In this document: positions 16,044 through 24,566 of the stretch, piece after piece
Numbering within the stretch: the stretch's first letter is position 1
Layout of the letters: each line of letters starts with the position of its first letter
DNA from: Acidovorax kalamii
GTDB lineage: Bacteria; Pseudomonadota; Gammaproteobacteria; Burkholderiales; Burkholderiaceae_C
Reading direction: 5' to 3'
Assembly (NCBI RefSeq): GCF_002245625.1
Contig: NZ_NOIG01000004.1
Location: 744,001-808,000, forward strand
Length of the DNA: 64,000 nucleotides
Program-made: the position numbers and the translations under genes
The notes under the pieces: generated by a model
Seen by the model: only the letters and a program-made list of their open reading frames with translations
What the model was told of the DNA's origin: nothing
Databases searched by the model: none

Positions 16044-18161
16044 ATGCGCAAACACCTCACCCCCCTGTCGCTGGCCGTGCTCGCCTGCACCACGCAGACC
16101 GCTGTCGCCCAAGCCATTGCCGAGTTGCCCGCTGTTCAGGTGACCGACACGCCATCTGCACCCGGCAGCACGCTGTCGCTCGACGCGCCCAGCGCCACCG
16201 GCTCGCGCCTGGGTCTCACCGCGCGTGAAACCCCGGCCAGCGTGAGCAGCCTGGGCGCAGCCGACATGGCCGAGCGCAGCCTGACGCGCGCGCAGGACGT
16301 GGCCGTGCGCATGCCCGGCATGACCGAGGCCCCGGCTCCCGGCAACGGCGGCACCAGCCTGGTGGCGCGCGGCTTTGCGGGCCACAACTCGGTGGCGCAG
16401 ATGGTGGACGGTACGCGCCTGGTTGTCGCCTCGGGCACCATCACCTACCCGTTCTCGACCTGGCCCATGGAGTCGGTCGAGGTGCTGCGCGGTCCAGCCT
16501 CGGTGCTCTATGGCGACGGTGCCATCGGCGCGGCGGTCAACTACGTGACCAAGCGCCCGATCTTTGGTGCCCCGCAGCGCGAGGCGTTTTTGAGCGTGGG
16601 CTCCTTCGGCACGGTGCAGGGCGGCGTGGGCCTGCGCGGCCCCATCAACGATGTGCTGGCCTACTCGGTCTACCTCGATGCGGAAAAGAGCGACGGCTAC
16701 CGCGCGCTGATGGACACGCAGCACCACAACTATGCGCTGGCGCTGGCCGTGCGCGCGAGCCGCGACCTGAACATCACCTTCTCGCTGGATGGCGGCGTGA
16801 ACGACGATGCGCGCTACTTCGGCACGCCGCTGCGCAATGGTGCACTCGACGAGCGTCTGCGCCGCACCAATTTCAACGTGGCCGACTCGGTGGTCAAGTA
16901 CGACGACCGCGTCTGGCGCGCCAAGGTGGACTACCAGACCGCCGCCAACGTCCGTCTGCGCAACGAAACCTACCACCTCACCACCGACCGCCAATGGCGC
17001 AATGCCGAGGCCTACAGCTTCAACGCCGCCGGCACGGCCGTGAACCGCAGCGACTACCTGGAGATCCTGCACGACCAAGCGCAGACCGGAAACCGCTTCG
17101 ACGCAACGTTTGACGGCCACCTGGGCGGTATGAAGAACCGCTTCATCGTGGGCCTGGACTGGTACCGCACAGAGCTGGTGCACACCAACAACTCGCCCTA
17201 TGGCGGCGCGAGCACGGTGGACCCCTTCAACTTCGCGCCGGGCAACTTCATCAGCCCGGTGCCCACCCTGCCGGGTCGGCGCTCCAGGCTGCAGACCACG
17301 GCCCTGTTCGCGGAGAACGCCCTCGACCTCACGCCGGAGTGGAAGCTGGTGGCGGGCCTGCGCAGCGACCGCATGGAGCTGGACAACACCGACCTGCGCA
17401 CCGGCGTGAACCTGATCAAGAAGTATTCACCCGTCACCGGCCGCCTGGGCGCAGTGTGGTCGCCCAGCGATGCACTCTCGCTCTACGGCCAGTTCGGCAC
17501 CGGCACCGATCCGCTGAGTGGTGCGCTGTCGCTGCCCGGCGGTGGTAACACCCTGGACTTGACCAAGGGCCGCCAGGTGGAAATCGGCGCCAAGGGCGCC
17601 GTGCCTGCAGTGCGCGGCGAGTGGACGGTGGCGCTGTACCAGATCGAAAAGCGCAACCTGCTCTCGCGCGACGCGAGCAACCCCACCCTCACGCAGCAGG
17701 TTGGCCAGCAGTCCTCCACCGGCATCGAGCTGGCGTTTGCCGCCGAGCCTGTGCGGGGCTGGACCGTCGATGCCAACGCCGCCTTCCTGCGCGCGCGGTA
17801 TGACAGCTTCAAGGAGCTGGTGTCTGGCGCCCTGGTGTCGCGCGACGGCAACACGCCCACCGGTGTGCCCGAACGCACCGCCAGCATCTGGACGGCCTGG
17901 CGCTTCCTGCCGCAGTGGCAGGCTGGCTTTGGCGCCCGCTACGTGGGCGAACGCCAGGGCAACACGGCCAACACCACCAAGCTGCCTTCGTATGTGGTGC
18001 TGGATGCATCGCTGGCCTACGACTACTCGCGCAACCTCAAGCTCGGCCTGGCGGTGAAGAACCTGGCCGACCGCGACTATGCGCTGGCCGGCACGGCCAA
18101 TACACGCTGGCTGCTGGGCGCGCCGCGCACCGTGCAGCTCACGGCCCGCGCCATGTTCTGA
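16044..18161 (+). CDS. Second TonB-dependent receptor, siderophore-receptor type
   Basis: A 705-residue outer-membrane receptor with signal peptide (LSLAVLACTTQTAVAQ), TonB-box-like LPAVQVT, plug domain (LVARGFAGHNSVAQMVDGTRLV, SVEVLRGPASVLYGDGAIGAAVNYV) and a beta-barrel ending in LTARAMF with terminal Phe. The length and plug resemble FhuA/FepA-type ferric-siderophore receptors more than BtuB. Its place in the cobalamin operon, followed by a PepSY membrane protein, raises the possibility that it imports a corrinoid or cobalt/iron chelate; the substrate cannot be read from sequence. Confidence 0.87.
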   Translation: MRKHLTPLSLAVLACTTQTAVAQAIAELPAVQVTDTPSAPGSTLSLDAPSATGSRLGLTARETPASVSSLGAADMAERSLTRAQDVAVRMPGMTEAPAPGNGGTSLVARGFAGHNSVAQMVDGTRLVVASGTITYPFSTWPMESVEVLRGPASVLYGDGAIGAAVNYVTKRPIFGAPQREAFLSVGSFGTVQGGVGLRGPINDVLAYSVYLDAEKSDGYRALMDTQHHNYALALAVRASRDLNITFSLDGGVNDDARYFGTPLRNGALDERLRRTNFNVADSVVKYDDRVWRAKVDYQTAANVRLRNETYHLTTDRQWRNAEAYSFNAAGTAVNRSDYLEILHDQAQTGNRFDATFDGHLGGMKNRFIVGLDWYRTELVHTNNSPYGGASTVDPFNFAPGNFISPVPTLPGRRSRLQTTALFAENALDLTPEWKLVAGLRSDRMELDNTDLRTGVNLIKKYSPVTGRLGAVWSPSDALSLYGQFGTGTDPLSGALSLPGGGNTLDLTKGRQVEIGAKGAVPAVRGEWTVALYQIEKRNLLSRDASNPTLTQQVGQQSSTGIELAFAAEPVRGWTVDANAAFLRARYDSFKELVSGALVSRDGNTPTGVPERTASIWTAWRFLPQWQAGFGARYVGERQGNTANTTKLPSYVVLDASLAYDYSRNLKLGLAVKNLADRDYALAGTANTRWLLGAPRTVQLTARAMF

Positions 18162-18189
18162 GCCTGGCGCAAGGCATGAGGACCCACCC

Positions 18190-19743
18190 GTGGTGAAGAA
18201 GCTCGTCATCTTTGTGCACAAGTGGCTGGGCGTAGTGCTGGCGCTGTTCTTCCTCATGTGGTTTGTGAGCGGGGTCGTGCTGTACTTTGTGCCCTTCCCC
18301 AGCCTCACGCAGGCCGAGCGGCTGGCGGCCTTGCCGCCATTGCAACTGCCTGCCGACTGTTGCCTGGGGGCGCCCGAGGCCGCCAGGCGGGCGGGGCTGC
18401 GCCCGGGCGGCAGCGAAGCGCGGCTGGGCATGCTGGGCGACACCCCGGTGTGGCGCATGTTGGCCACCGCCGCAGACAGTGCCAGTTTCGATACCCCACC
18501 GCGTCCGCGTTGGCACACGGTGGATGCGCGCACGGGCGCGTTGCTGCCGCCCCTCAGCGATACCCAGGCCGCTACCGTAGCCGAGGCCTTCAGCGGGCGC
18601 CGTGCCACGGGCACCGAATGGGTGGAGCGCGACCAGTGGACGGTGCCCCAGGGTCTGGATGTACACCGCCCCCTGGTCAAGGTGCTTCTGGATGGCGACG
18701 ATGGGCTGGAGCTGTACGTGTCGCCCGGCGCGGCCGAGGTGGTGCGTGACACGCGCCGCGCTGAACGCTTCTGGAACTGGCTGGGCGCCGTGCCGCACTG
18801 GATCTATCCCACGGTGCTGCGGCAGTTTCCCCAGGCCTGGCACCACGTTGTGGTGTGGCTCTCCGTTCCAGGCGTGCTGCTTGCTGCCACGGGCGTTGTG
18901 CTGGGCGTCTGGCAGCTGTTCCTGAACCGGCAGCGCTGGATCCCTTACCGCAAGTTCTGGATGCGCTGGCACCACATCCTGGGCCTGGTGGCTGCGGTGT
19001 TCACGCTCACGTGGATGTTCTCGGGCCTGATGTCGATGAACCCGTGGGGTGTGTTCACCAGCCGGGTGGTGGATGCGCAGTCGCGCACGCAATGGGCGGG
19101 TGAGGCCCCACGCACCACGCGCGGCCCGGCCGAGGCCGTGGCGCTGGCGGCGGCCGAGGGCCTGGTGCCGCTGGAGGTGGACACCTTGCGCATTGCGGGC
19201 CAGGCCTGGTACCGCGTGCGCGGCCAGGGTGCGGGCGCGGTGCAGCGCCTGGTGCGCGCCGATGGGCCGGTGGCTGCCGTGGCCCATGCCGTGCCTGACG
19301 CCACGGTGCTGGCGGCGCTGCAGGGCCTGCGCCCTGACGCGCCACCCCCGGCCATAGAGTGGCTCACCCAGTACGACGGGCTGTACTATGCGCGCCACCA
19401 TGATGCATCCACCGCCTTCAACCGCCCGCTGCCCGTGTGGCGCGCCCACTGGGCCGGAGACGATGTGACGGTGTACGCCGACGCCGCATCGGCCCGCATC
19501 GTGATGCGTGCCGATGCCACCACGCCCTGGCAGCGGCTGCTCTACAACGGCCTGCACAGCCTGGACTTTGCGCCGCTGCTGGCGCGCCCGGCATTGCGCA
19601 CGGGGTTGATTGTGGGACTGTCGTTGTTGGGTGTGGCGCTGTGCGTGACCTCGTGCGTGGTGGCCTGGCGCGTGCTGGTGCCGCGTCGGCGGCGGGTGCC
19701 CGCACCCACCGTGCCGATGGGGGAGGGCGCATGGACAGCCTGA
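18190..19743 (+). CDS. PepSY-associated membrane protein (PiuB/FoxB-like)
   Basis: A 517-residue protein with an N-terminal helix (LVIFVHKWLGVVLALFFLMWFVSGVVL), a large soluble segment, two more helices around 220-260, a histidine-rich FWMRWHHILGLVAAVFTLTWMFSGLMSM block and a C-terminal helix. This is the PepSY-TM architecture of proteins that pair with siderophore receptors, some of which reduce or release iron from siderophores. The two paired histidines in helices could bind haem (inference). There is no ATG near the domain start; GTG at 18190 (or 18193) follows an AGGA site. Its stop overlaps cbiB. Confidence 0.8.
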   Translation: MVKKLVIFVHKWLGVVLALFFLMWFVSGVVLYFVPFPSLTQAERLAALPPLQLPADCCLGAPEAARRAGLRPGGSEARLGMLGDTPVWRMLATAADSASFDTPPRPRWHTVDARTGALLPPLSDTQAATVAEAFSGRRATGTEWVERDQWTVPQGLDVHRPLVKVLLDGDDGLELYVSPGAAEVVRDTRRAERFWNWLGAVPHWIYPTVLRQFPQAWHHVVVWLSVPGVLLAATGVVLGVWQLFLNRQRWIPYRKFWMRWHHILGLVAAVFTLTWMFSGLMSMNPWGVFTSRVVDAQSRTQWAGEAPRTTRGPAEAVALAAAEGLVPLEVDTLRIAGQAWYRVRGQGAGAVQRLVRADGPVAAVAHAVPDATVLAALQGLRPDAPPPAIEWLTQYDGLYYARHHDASTAFNRPLPVWRAHWAGDDVTVYADAASARIVMRADATTPWQRLLYNGLHSLDFAPLLARPALRTGLIVGLSLLGVALCVTSCVVAWRVLVPRRRRVPAPTVPMGEGAWTA

Positions 19744-20735
19744 CCGCCTTGTTGGTCCCCGGCATGGGCGGGGCCCTGTTCTACGTGCTCTTGTGGTGCC
19801 CGCTGCTGGCCTTGGCGGTGGACTGGTGGCTGGGGGAGCCGCCTGTGGCCTGGCACCCCGTGGTCTGGATGGGCCAAGCGCTGCAGTGGTCGGGCGACCG
19901 GCTGGCGCCCGCCAGCCCCGTGGCCCGGGATTTCAAGGTTTTTTGGCGCTCTGCGCTTGTCTGGTGCGCCTTGGTAGCTATTGTTTTGATAGTCTCTGGG
20001 CTGGCGCAGCACCTGGTGCTGATGCTGCACGGGCTTCTGGCGGCAGCATTGTTGGCATTGCTGCTCAAGCCCCTGCTGGCCTGGCGCATGCTGCACGACG
20101 AGGTGCTGGCGGTGGAGGTGGCGCTGGGCCAGTCGCTGCCCGCAGGCCGCGCGCAGCTTGCGCGTCTGGTGAGCCGCGATGTGAGCAGCCTGAGCGCTGT
20201 GCAGGTGCGTGAGTCCGCCATCGAGTCGCTGGCCGAGAACCTCAACGACTCGGTGGTGGCGCCGCTGTTCTGGTTCGCGCTGCTGGGCTTGCCGGGGGCG
20301 GCGCTGTACCGGTTTGCCAACACGGCCGATGCCATGTGGGGCTACCCCGGCATGCGCGGCGGGCGTTACTGGCAGTGGGCGGGTAAATGGGCTGCACGGG
20401 CAGACGATGTGATGTCGTGGCTGCCTGCGCGCATCACAGCCCTGCTGCTGGTGCTGGGGGCCCAGGGCCTGCCGCTGCGCACCCTGGCGCGCCAGGCGCG
20501 CAAGACACCATCGCCCAACAGCGGCTGGCCCATGGCGGCCATGGCGCTGGTGCTGGGCGTGCGCCTGGCCAAGCCGGGGGTGTACACCCTGCACGGCAAG
20601 GGGCGCAGTGCGGGGCCGCTGGATACACGGCGCGCCGCGCGGGTGGGCACCCGGGTGGTGCTGGCCCTGGTGCCGGTGGTGGCGGCCATCCAGTTGCTGG
20701 TGGCCATGGTTTTCTCAGCGTGGATGTCCGCATGA
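19731..20735 (+). CDS. cbiB: Adenosylcobinamide-phosphate synthase CbiB/CobD
   Basis: Joins aminopropanol phosphate (or aminopropanol) to adenosylcobyric acid in the inner membrane. The 334-residue polytopic protein has DWWLGEPPVAWHPVVWMG at the N-terminus, RESAIESLAENLNDSVVAPLFW, and the diagnostic RFANTADAMWGY. ATG at 19731 has a GGGGGAGG site and overlaps the end of the PepSY gene by 13 bp. Residues around 67-88 are encoded by repeat copy R3, in the same register as in cobU, and are partly hydrophobic, extending a membrane helix. The stop overlaps cobC. Confidence 0.93.
   Translation: MDSLTALLVPGMGGALFYVLLWCPLLALAVDWWLGEPPVAWHPVVWMGQALQWSGDRLAPASPVARDFKVFWRSALVWCALVAIVLIVSGLAQHLVLMLHGLLAAALLALLLKPLLAWRMLHDEVLAVEVALGQSLPAGRAQLARLVSRDVSSLSAVQVRESAIESLAENLNDSVVAPLFWFALLGLPGAALYRFANTADAMWGYPGMRGGRYWQWAGKWAARADDVMSWLPARITALLLVLGAQGLPLRTLARQARKTPSPNSGWPMAAMALVLGVRLAKPGVYTLHGKGRSAGPLDTRRAARVGTRVVLALVPVVAAIQLLVAMVFSAWMSA
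19930..19994 (+). repeat. Dispersed repeat copy R3, translated within cbiB
   Basis: Starts ATTTCAAGG, has the GGCGCTCTGCGCTTG core and ends AGCTATTGTTTTGATAG; the 13-mer AGCTATTGTTTTG is shared exactly with copy R7. Read in frame it gives DFKVFWRSALVWCALVA, which aligns residue by residue with the R1 peptide of CobU at F2, A9, W12, A14 and A17. Confidence 0.65.
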
Positions 20736-21832
20736 CGATGCACGAAATCACGCCCGTGTGGGGTTCCATTCACGGCGGCCCGGACGCTGCGGGCGTGCCG
20801 CTGTTTGATTTTTCAACCAACAGCAATGCCTGCGGCCCCTGCATAGAAGCGCGTGAGGCAGTGCAGGCGGCCGATGCCACGCGGTATCCCGATCCGGCCT
20901 ACACGGCCCTGCGCGAGCGCCTGGCCGCCTTCCACGGCGTGGTCCCCGCCCGCATCGTGCTGGCAGCCAGCGCCAGCGAGTTCATCCACCGCATCACCGC
21001 GCTGGCGGCGCAGCAGGGCGTGGTGCAGGTGGCCCTGCCTGCGCACAGCTATGGCGACTATGCCCAGGCCGCACAAGTGCGTGGGCTGGACCTGGTGCGA
21101 AATGGCGGTGCGGCGGCGGGCTTGCAGTGGGCGTGTGAACCTTCCAGCCCCCTGGGCCTGGCCGACCCGGCGGTGCGGGCCTGGCAGCAGCTGGGCGTGG
21201 AGCGTGGTGGTGACGGTGCAGCCGGTGTGCTGCGGGTGCTCGACTGCGCCTATGTGCCCCTGCGCCTGGGGCCTGAGGGCGCGTGGACCGGCACGCCGCC
21301 TGCGCATTTGCCATCGGCCTGCTGGCAGCTGTGGACCCCCAACAAGGCCCTGGGGCTGACCGGTGTGCGTGCCGCCTACGCCATTGCGCCCGAGGGCAGC
21401 GAGGAACTGGTGCGCGCGCTCGTGGCCCTGGCACCATCGTGGCCGGTGGGCGCGCATGGTGTGGCCTTGCTGCAGGCCTGGGTGTTGCCCGTGGTCCAGC
21501 AGTGGCTGGTGTACAGCCTCTCCACCCTGCACGAGTGGAAGTCGCGCCAGCAGACGCTGTGCCTGGACCTGGGATGGGCCGTGCACGCGGGCAGCTTGGC
21601 CAACTACTTTTGTGCGCAGCCTGTCAGCATGTCGTTGCCGAATGATTTGGCGGCCTTGCGCGCGGCGGGCATCAAGCTGCGCGATACCACCTCGTTTGGA
21701 TTGCCGGGCAGCGTGCGCCTGGGGGTGCTGGCGCCCGCAGCGCAGGATGCGTTGCGGCAGGCCTGGAGGGCCGTCGAAAGCAGCCGTACCATCGCCGACA
21801 GCCATTCAACCGGTTCAGAGGAAGCCTTGTGA
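20732..21832 (+). CDS. cobC: CobC-type threonine-phosphate decarboxylase / aminotransferase
   Basis: A PLP-dependent fold-type-I protein of 366 residues similar to CobC/CobD, which makes (R)-1-amino-2-propanol phosphate for the nucleotide loop. Visible features are FDFSTNSNACGP near the start, RYPDPAYTALRERLA, and the PLP-lysine segment LWTPNKALGLTGVRAAYAI. It directly follows cbiB, the enzyme that uses its product. ATG at 20732 overlaps the cbiB stop (ATGA). The C-terminus is slightly extended with a Ser/Thr-rich tail. Confidence 0.88.
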   Translation: MTMHEITPVWGSIHGGPDAAGVPLFDFSTNSNACGPCIEAREAVQAADATRYPDPAYTALRERLAAFHGVVPARIVLAASASEFIHRITALAAQQGVVQVALPAHSYGDYAQAAQVRGLDLVRNGGAAAGLQWACEPSSPLGLADPAVRAWQQLGVERGGDGAAGVLRVLDCAYVPLRLGPEGAWTGTPPAHLPSACWQLWTPNKALGLTGVRAAYAIAPEGSEELVRALVALAPSWPVGAHGVALLQAWVLPVVQQWLVYSLSTLHEWKSRQQTLCLDLGWAVHAGSLANYFCAQPVSMSLPNDLAALRAAGIKLRDTTSFGLPGSVRLGVLAPAAQDALRQAWRAVESSRTIADSHSTGSEEAL

Positions 21833-22623
21833 GAACCATCACCGTCAACCGCTATGTCACGCCGCTGCGTGAGGGGGGCTCGATGCCCGCCATCGTCGAG
21901 GGCGATGACCTGGGCACCTACGTGCTCAAGTTCCGGGGCGCAGGGCAGGGTGTGCGTGCCCTGCTGGCCGAAATGATTGCGGGTGGCATCGCCCGTGCGC
22001 TGGGCCTGCCCGTGCCCGAGATCGTGCTGGCCCAGCTCGACCCCGCCCTGGCGCAGACCGAGCCCGACCCCGAGATACAGGACCTGGTGCGCGCCAGCGG
22101 CGGCCTGAACGTGGGGCTGGACTACCTCTCGGGCGCACTGAACTTCGACCCGGCGGTGGATGTGGTGTCGGATGACTTTGCATCGCGCCTCGTTTGGTTC
22201 GATGCATTGGTGGGCAATGTGGACCGCACCGCGCGCAACACCAACCTGCTCATGTGGCACCGCCAGCCCTGGCTCATCGACCATGGTGCGGCGCTGACGT
22301 TTCACCATGCGTGGAGTGGTGTTGTGGTGCAGCCCGCCAAACCCTTCGCGCCCATTGCGGACCATGTGCTGCTGGCCCGGGCCACGGCGTTGGCGCAGGT
22401 GGATGCCGAGCTGGCCGCACGCCTCACGCCCGAGGTGGTTGCGCATGTTCTTGGCGATGTGCCCGATGAGTTTCTGGCACTGGCCGGGGCCGAGCACACC
22501 GAGGGCCCGCTGGTGGTGCCTGCAGGCCACCGCCAGGCCTACGTGGACTACTTCTGCGCGCGTCTGGCCGGGCGTGCAGCGTGGGTGAACGCATTGAAGG
22601 AGGCTGTTGATGCACGCGCCTGA
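21829..22623 (+). CDS. HipA-family kinase-like protein
   Basis: A 264-residue protein with the HipA kinase core: LKFRGAGQGVRALLAEMIAGG for nucleotide and lysine binding, FDALVGNVDRTARNTN with catalytic Asp at about 132, and LIDHG with a metal-binding Asp at about 151. It lacks the usual HipA N-terminal domain and is of the short HipA-like type. The start is GTG, overlapping the cobC stop (GTGA), and a strong AAGGAGG near its end serves the next gene. I do not know its substrate; nothing in the pathway needs a protein kinase, so its position inside the cobalamin operon is odd. Confidence 0.82.
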   Translation: MRTITVNRYVTPLREGGSMPAIVEGDDLGTYVLKFRGAGQGVRALLAEMIAGGIARALGLPVPEIVLAQLDPALAQTEPDPEIQDLVRASGGLNVGLDYLSGALNFDPAVDVVSDDFASRLVWFDALVGNVDRTARNTNLLMWHRQPWLIDHGAALTFHHAWSGVVVQPAKPFAPIADHVLLARATALAQVDAELAARLTPEVVAHVLGDVPDEFLALAGAEHTEGPLVVPAGHRQAYVDYFCARLAGRAAWVNALKEAVDARA

Positions 22624-23002
22624 GGTCTACGACTACGCCATCGTGCGGGTGGTGCCGCGTGTGGAGCGCGAGGAGTTCATCAACGCGGGCGTGATCCTGT
22701 CGTGCCAGCGCACCGGTTTTTTGCAGGCGGCCATGGCATTGGACGAAGCTCGACTGCTGGCCATGGACCCGCAGGCCGACATCGACACCGTGCGGCGCCA
22801 CCTGGCCGCCATCGTGGCCATCTGCGCGGGCGACGCAGGCTGCGGGCCGATTGCACGCCTGCCTTACCGCCAGCGCTTTCACTGGCTCACTGCCAAGCGC
22901 AGCGCCATCATCCAGACATCCCCCGTGCACACGGGCCGCTGCACCGATGCGGCAGCGGCGCTTGAACACATCATGGACCGCATGGTCCGCCCTCTGCCTT
23001 GA
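22610..23002 (+). CDS. DUF3037 family protein
   Basis: A 130-residue protein beginning YDYAIVRVVPRVEREEFINAGVILSC, the hallmark of DUF3037, with a later RFHWLTAKRSAIIQTSPVHTG block. DUF3037 genes commonly follow HipA-like kinase genes, so the two probably act together; the function is unknown. The start is ATG at 22610 with AAGGAGG 6 bp upstream, the best ribosome site in the operon, and the gene overlaps the end of the HipA-like gene by 14 bp. The stop overlaps the cobQ TTG start. Confidence 0.85.
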   Translation: MHAPEVYDYAIVRVVPRVEREEFINAGVILSCQRTGFLQAAMALDEARLLAMDPQADIDTVRRHLAAIVAICAGDAGCGPIARLPYRQRFHWLTAKRSAIIQTSPVHTGRCTDAAAALEHIMDRMVRPLP

Positions 23003-24516
23003 CTTCCACCACCTCTTCCAAACGAGCCCGCTGCGTGATGGTGCTGGGCACCACCAGCGGGGCGGGCAAAAGCTGGCTTACCACCGCGCTGTGCCGTTAC
23101 TACAGCAACCAGGGCCTCAAGGTGGCGCCGTTCAAGGCGCAGAACATGAGCAACAACGCGCGGGTGGTGGCCAGCGGGATGGGCAGCGGCGAGATCGGTT
23201 CTGCCCAATACTTTCAGGCCCTTGCGGCCCGCGCCGAGCCCGAGGTGCGCATGAACCCCCTGCTGCTCAAGCCCGAGGCCGACACGCACAGCCAGGTGGT
23301 GCTGATGGGGCAGGTGAGTGCGGAGCTGACGGCCATGCCTTGGCGCGGCCGCAGCGAGAAAGTGTGGCCGCAGATTGCCGCTGCGCTGGATGCCCTGCGT
23401 GCCGAAAACGATGTGGTGGTGATCGAAGGCGCGGGCTCCCCCGCTGAGATCAACCTGCACGCCAGCGACATCGTCAACATGCGCGTGGCCCGGCATGCGG
23501 GTGCGCGCTGCCTGCTGGTGACCGACATCGACCGGGGCGGCGCGTTTGCGCACCTGTACGGCACCTGGGCGCTGCTGCCCCAAGATGAGCGGGCGCTGAT
23601 CCACGGCTTCGTGCTCAACAAGTTTCGCGGCGATGCCAGCCTGCTGGCCCCCGCCCCGCAGATGCTGCACGATCTGACCGGCGTGCCTACCGTGGCCACC
23701 ATTCCCATGCAGTGGCGCCACGGCCTGCCCGAAGAGGATGGCGTGTTCGATGACCGTACGCTGGTGGCGGGCGCCGTGCACACCACGGTGGCTGTGGTGG
23801 CTTACCCGCGCATCAGCAACCTCGACGAGTTCCAGCCCCTGAAGAACGTGCCTGGCGTGCGCCTGCTGTGGGCGCGCAGTCCAGCGGACCTGGGCGGCCT
23901 CAAGCCCTCCGATTGGGTGGTGTTGCCCGGCTCCAAGGCCACCGCCGCCGACCTGGCCTGGCTGCGCGCGCAGGGCCTGGACCAGGCCATTGCCCAGCAC
24001 GCGGGGCAGGGCGGAGCGGTGCTGGGTGTGTGTGGTGGCCTGCAGATGCTGGGCGAGGCGCTGATCGACACCTCTGGCATCGATGGCAATGCGACGGGCC
24101 TGGGCCTGCTGCCCCTGGTCACCACCTTCGAGGTTGCCAAAACCGTGCAGCGCACGCAGGCCCGGTTTGGCGCGGTGTTGGGTGCCTGGGCTGCGCTGGC
24201 CGGGGTGCCTGTTACGGGCTACGAAATCCACCACGGCCAGACAGCCCAGCACCCCGCCATGGCCGCCAAGGGGGATGTGTCGCGTGAAGTGATCCCGGGC
24301 ATCGCGTGGCAAAACCCGGCGGGCAACGTGCTGGGCGTGTATCTGCATGGCCTGCTCGAAGACCCCGCTGTGCTGCAGGCCCTGTTCGGCCGTGGGGGGG
24401 CATCCCCTGTTCCCACGCTCGACGCCGTGTTCGACGGCCTGGCCCGCATGGCCGAGGCCAGCTTTGTACCCGGTGCGCTGCAGGCGCTGATCGCGCCAGA
24501 TTACGCGGCCGCCTGA
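22999..24516 (+). CDS. cobQ: Cobyric acid synthase CobQ/CbiP
   Basis: Amidates side chains b, d, e and g of adenosylcobyrinate diamide. The 505-residue protein has P-loop GTTSGAGKS near residue 17, the conserved FKAQNMSNNARV and ASPAEINL-type VIEGAGSPAEINL segments, and an amidotransferase domain with nucleophile Cys345 in GVCGGLQMLG, the GYEIHHGQT motif and GVYLHGLLEDP. The proposed start is TTG at 22999, which overlaps the upstream stop (TTGA); an ATG at 23038 just before the P-loop would also work but leaves a very short N-terminus. Confidence 0.94.
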   Translation: MTSTTSSKRARCVMVLGTTSGAGKSWLTTALCRYYSNQGLKVAPFKAQNMSNNARVVASGMGSGEIGSAQYFQALAARAEPEVRMNPLLLKPEADTHSQVVLMGQVSAELTAMPWRGRSEKVWPQIAAALDALRAENDVVVIEGAGSPAEINLHASDIVNMRVARHAGARCLLVTDIDRGGAFAHLYGTWALLPQDERALIHGFVLNKFRGDASLLAPAPQMLHDLTGVPTVATIPMQWRHGLPEEDGVFDDRTLVAGAVHTTVAVVAYPRISNLDEFQPLKNVPGVRLLWARSPADLGGLKPSDWVVLPGSKATAADLAWLRAQGLDQAIAQHAGQGGAVLGVCGGLQMLGEALIDTSGIDGNATGLGLLPLVTTFEVAKTVQRTQARFGAVLGAWAALAGVPVTGYEIHHGQTAQHPAMAAKGDVSREVIPGIAWQNPAGNVLGVYLHGLLEDPAVLQALFGRGGASPVPTLDAVFDGLARMAEASFVPGALQALIAPDYAAA

Positions 24517-24566
24517 CCGCCAGTCCCTCGTTCCATTTCGTTCTTTCTGCTTCTTTTCCTCACACC

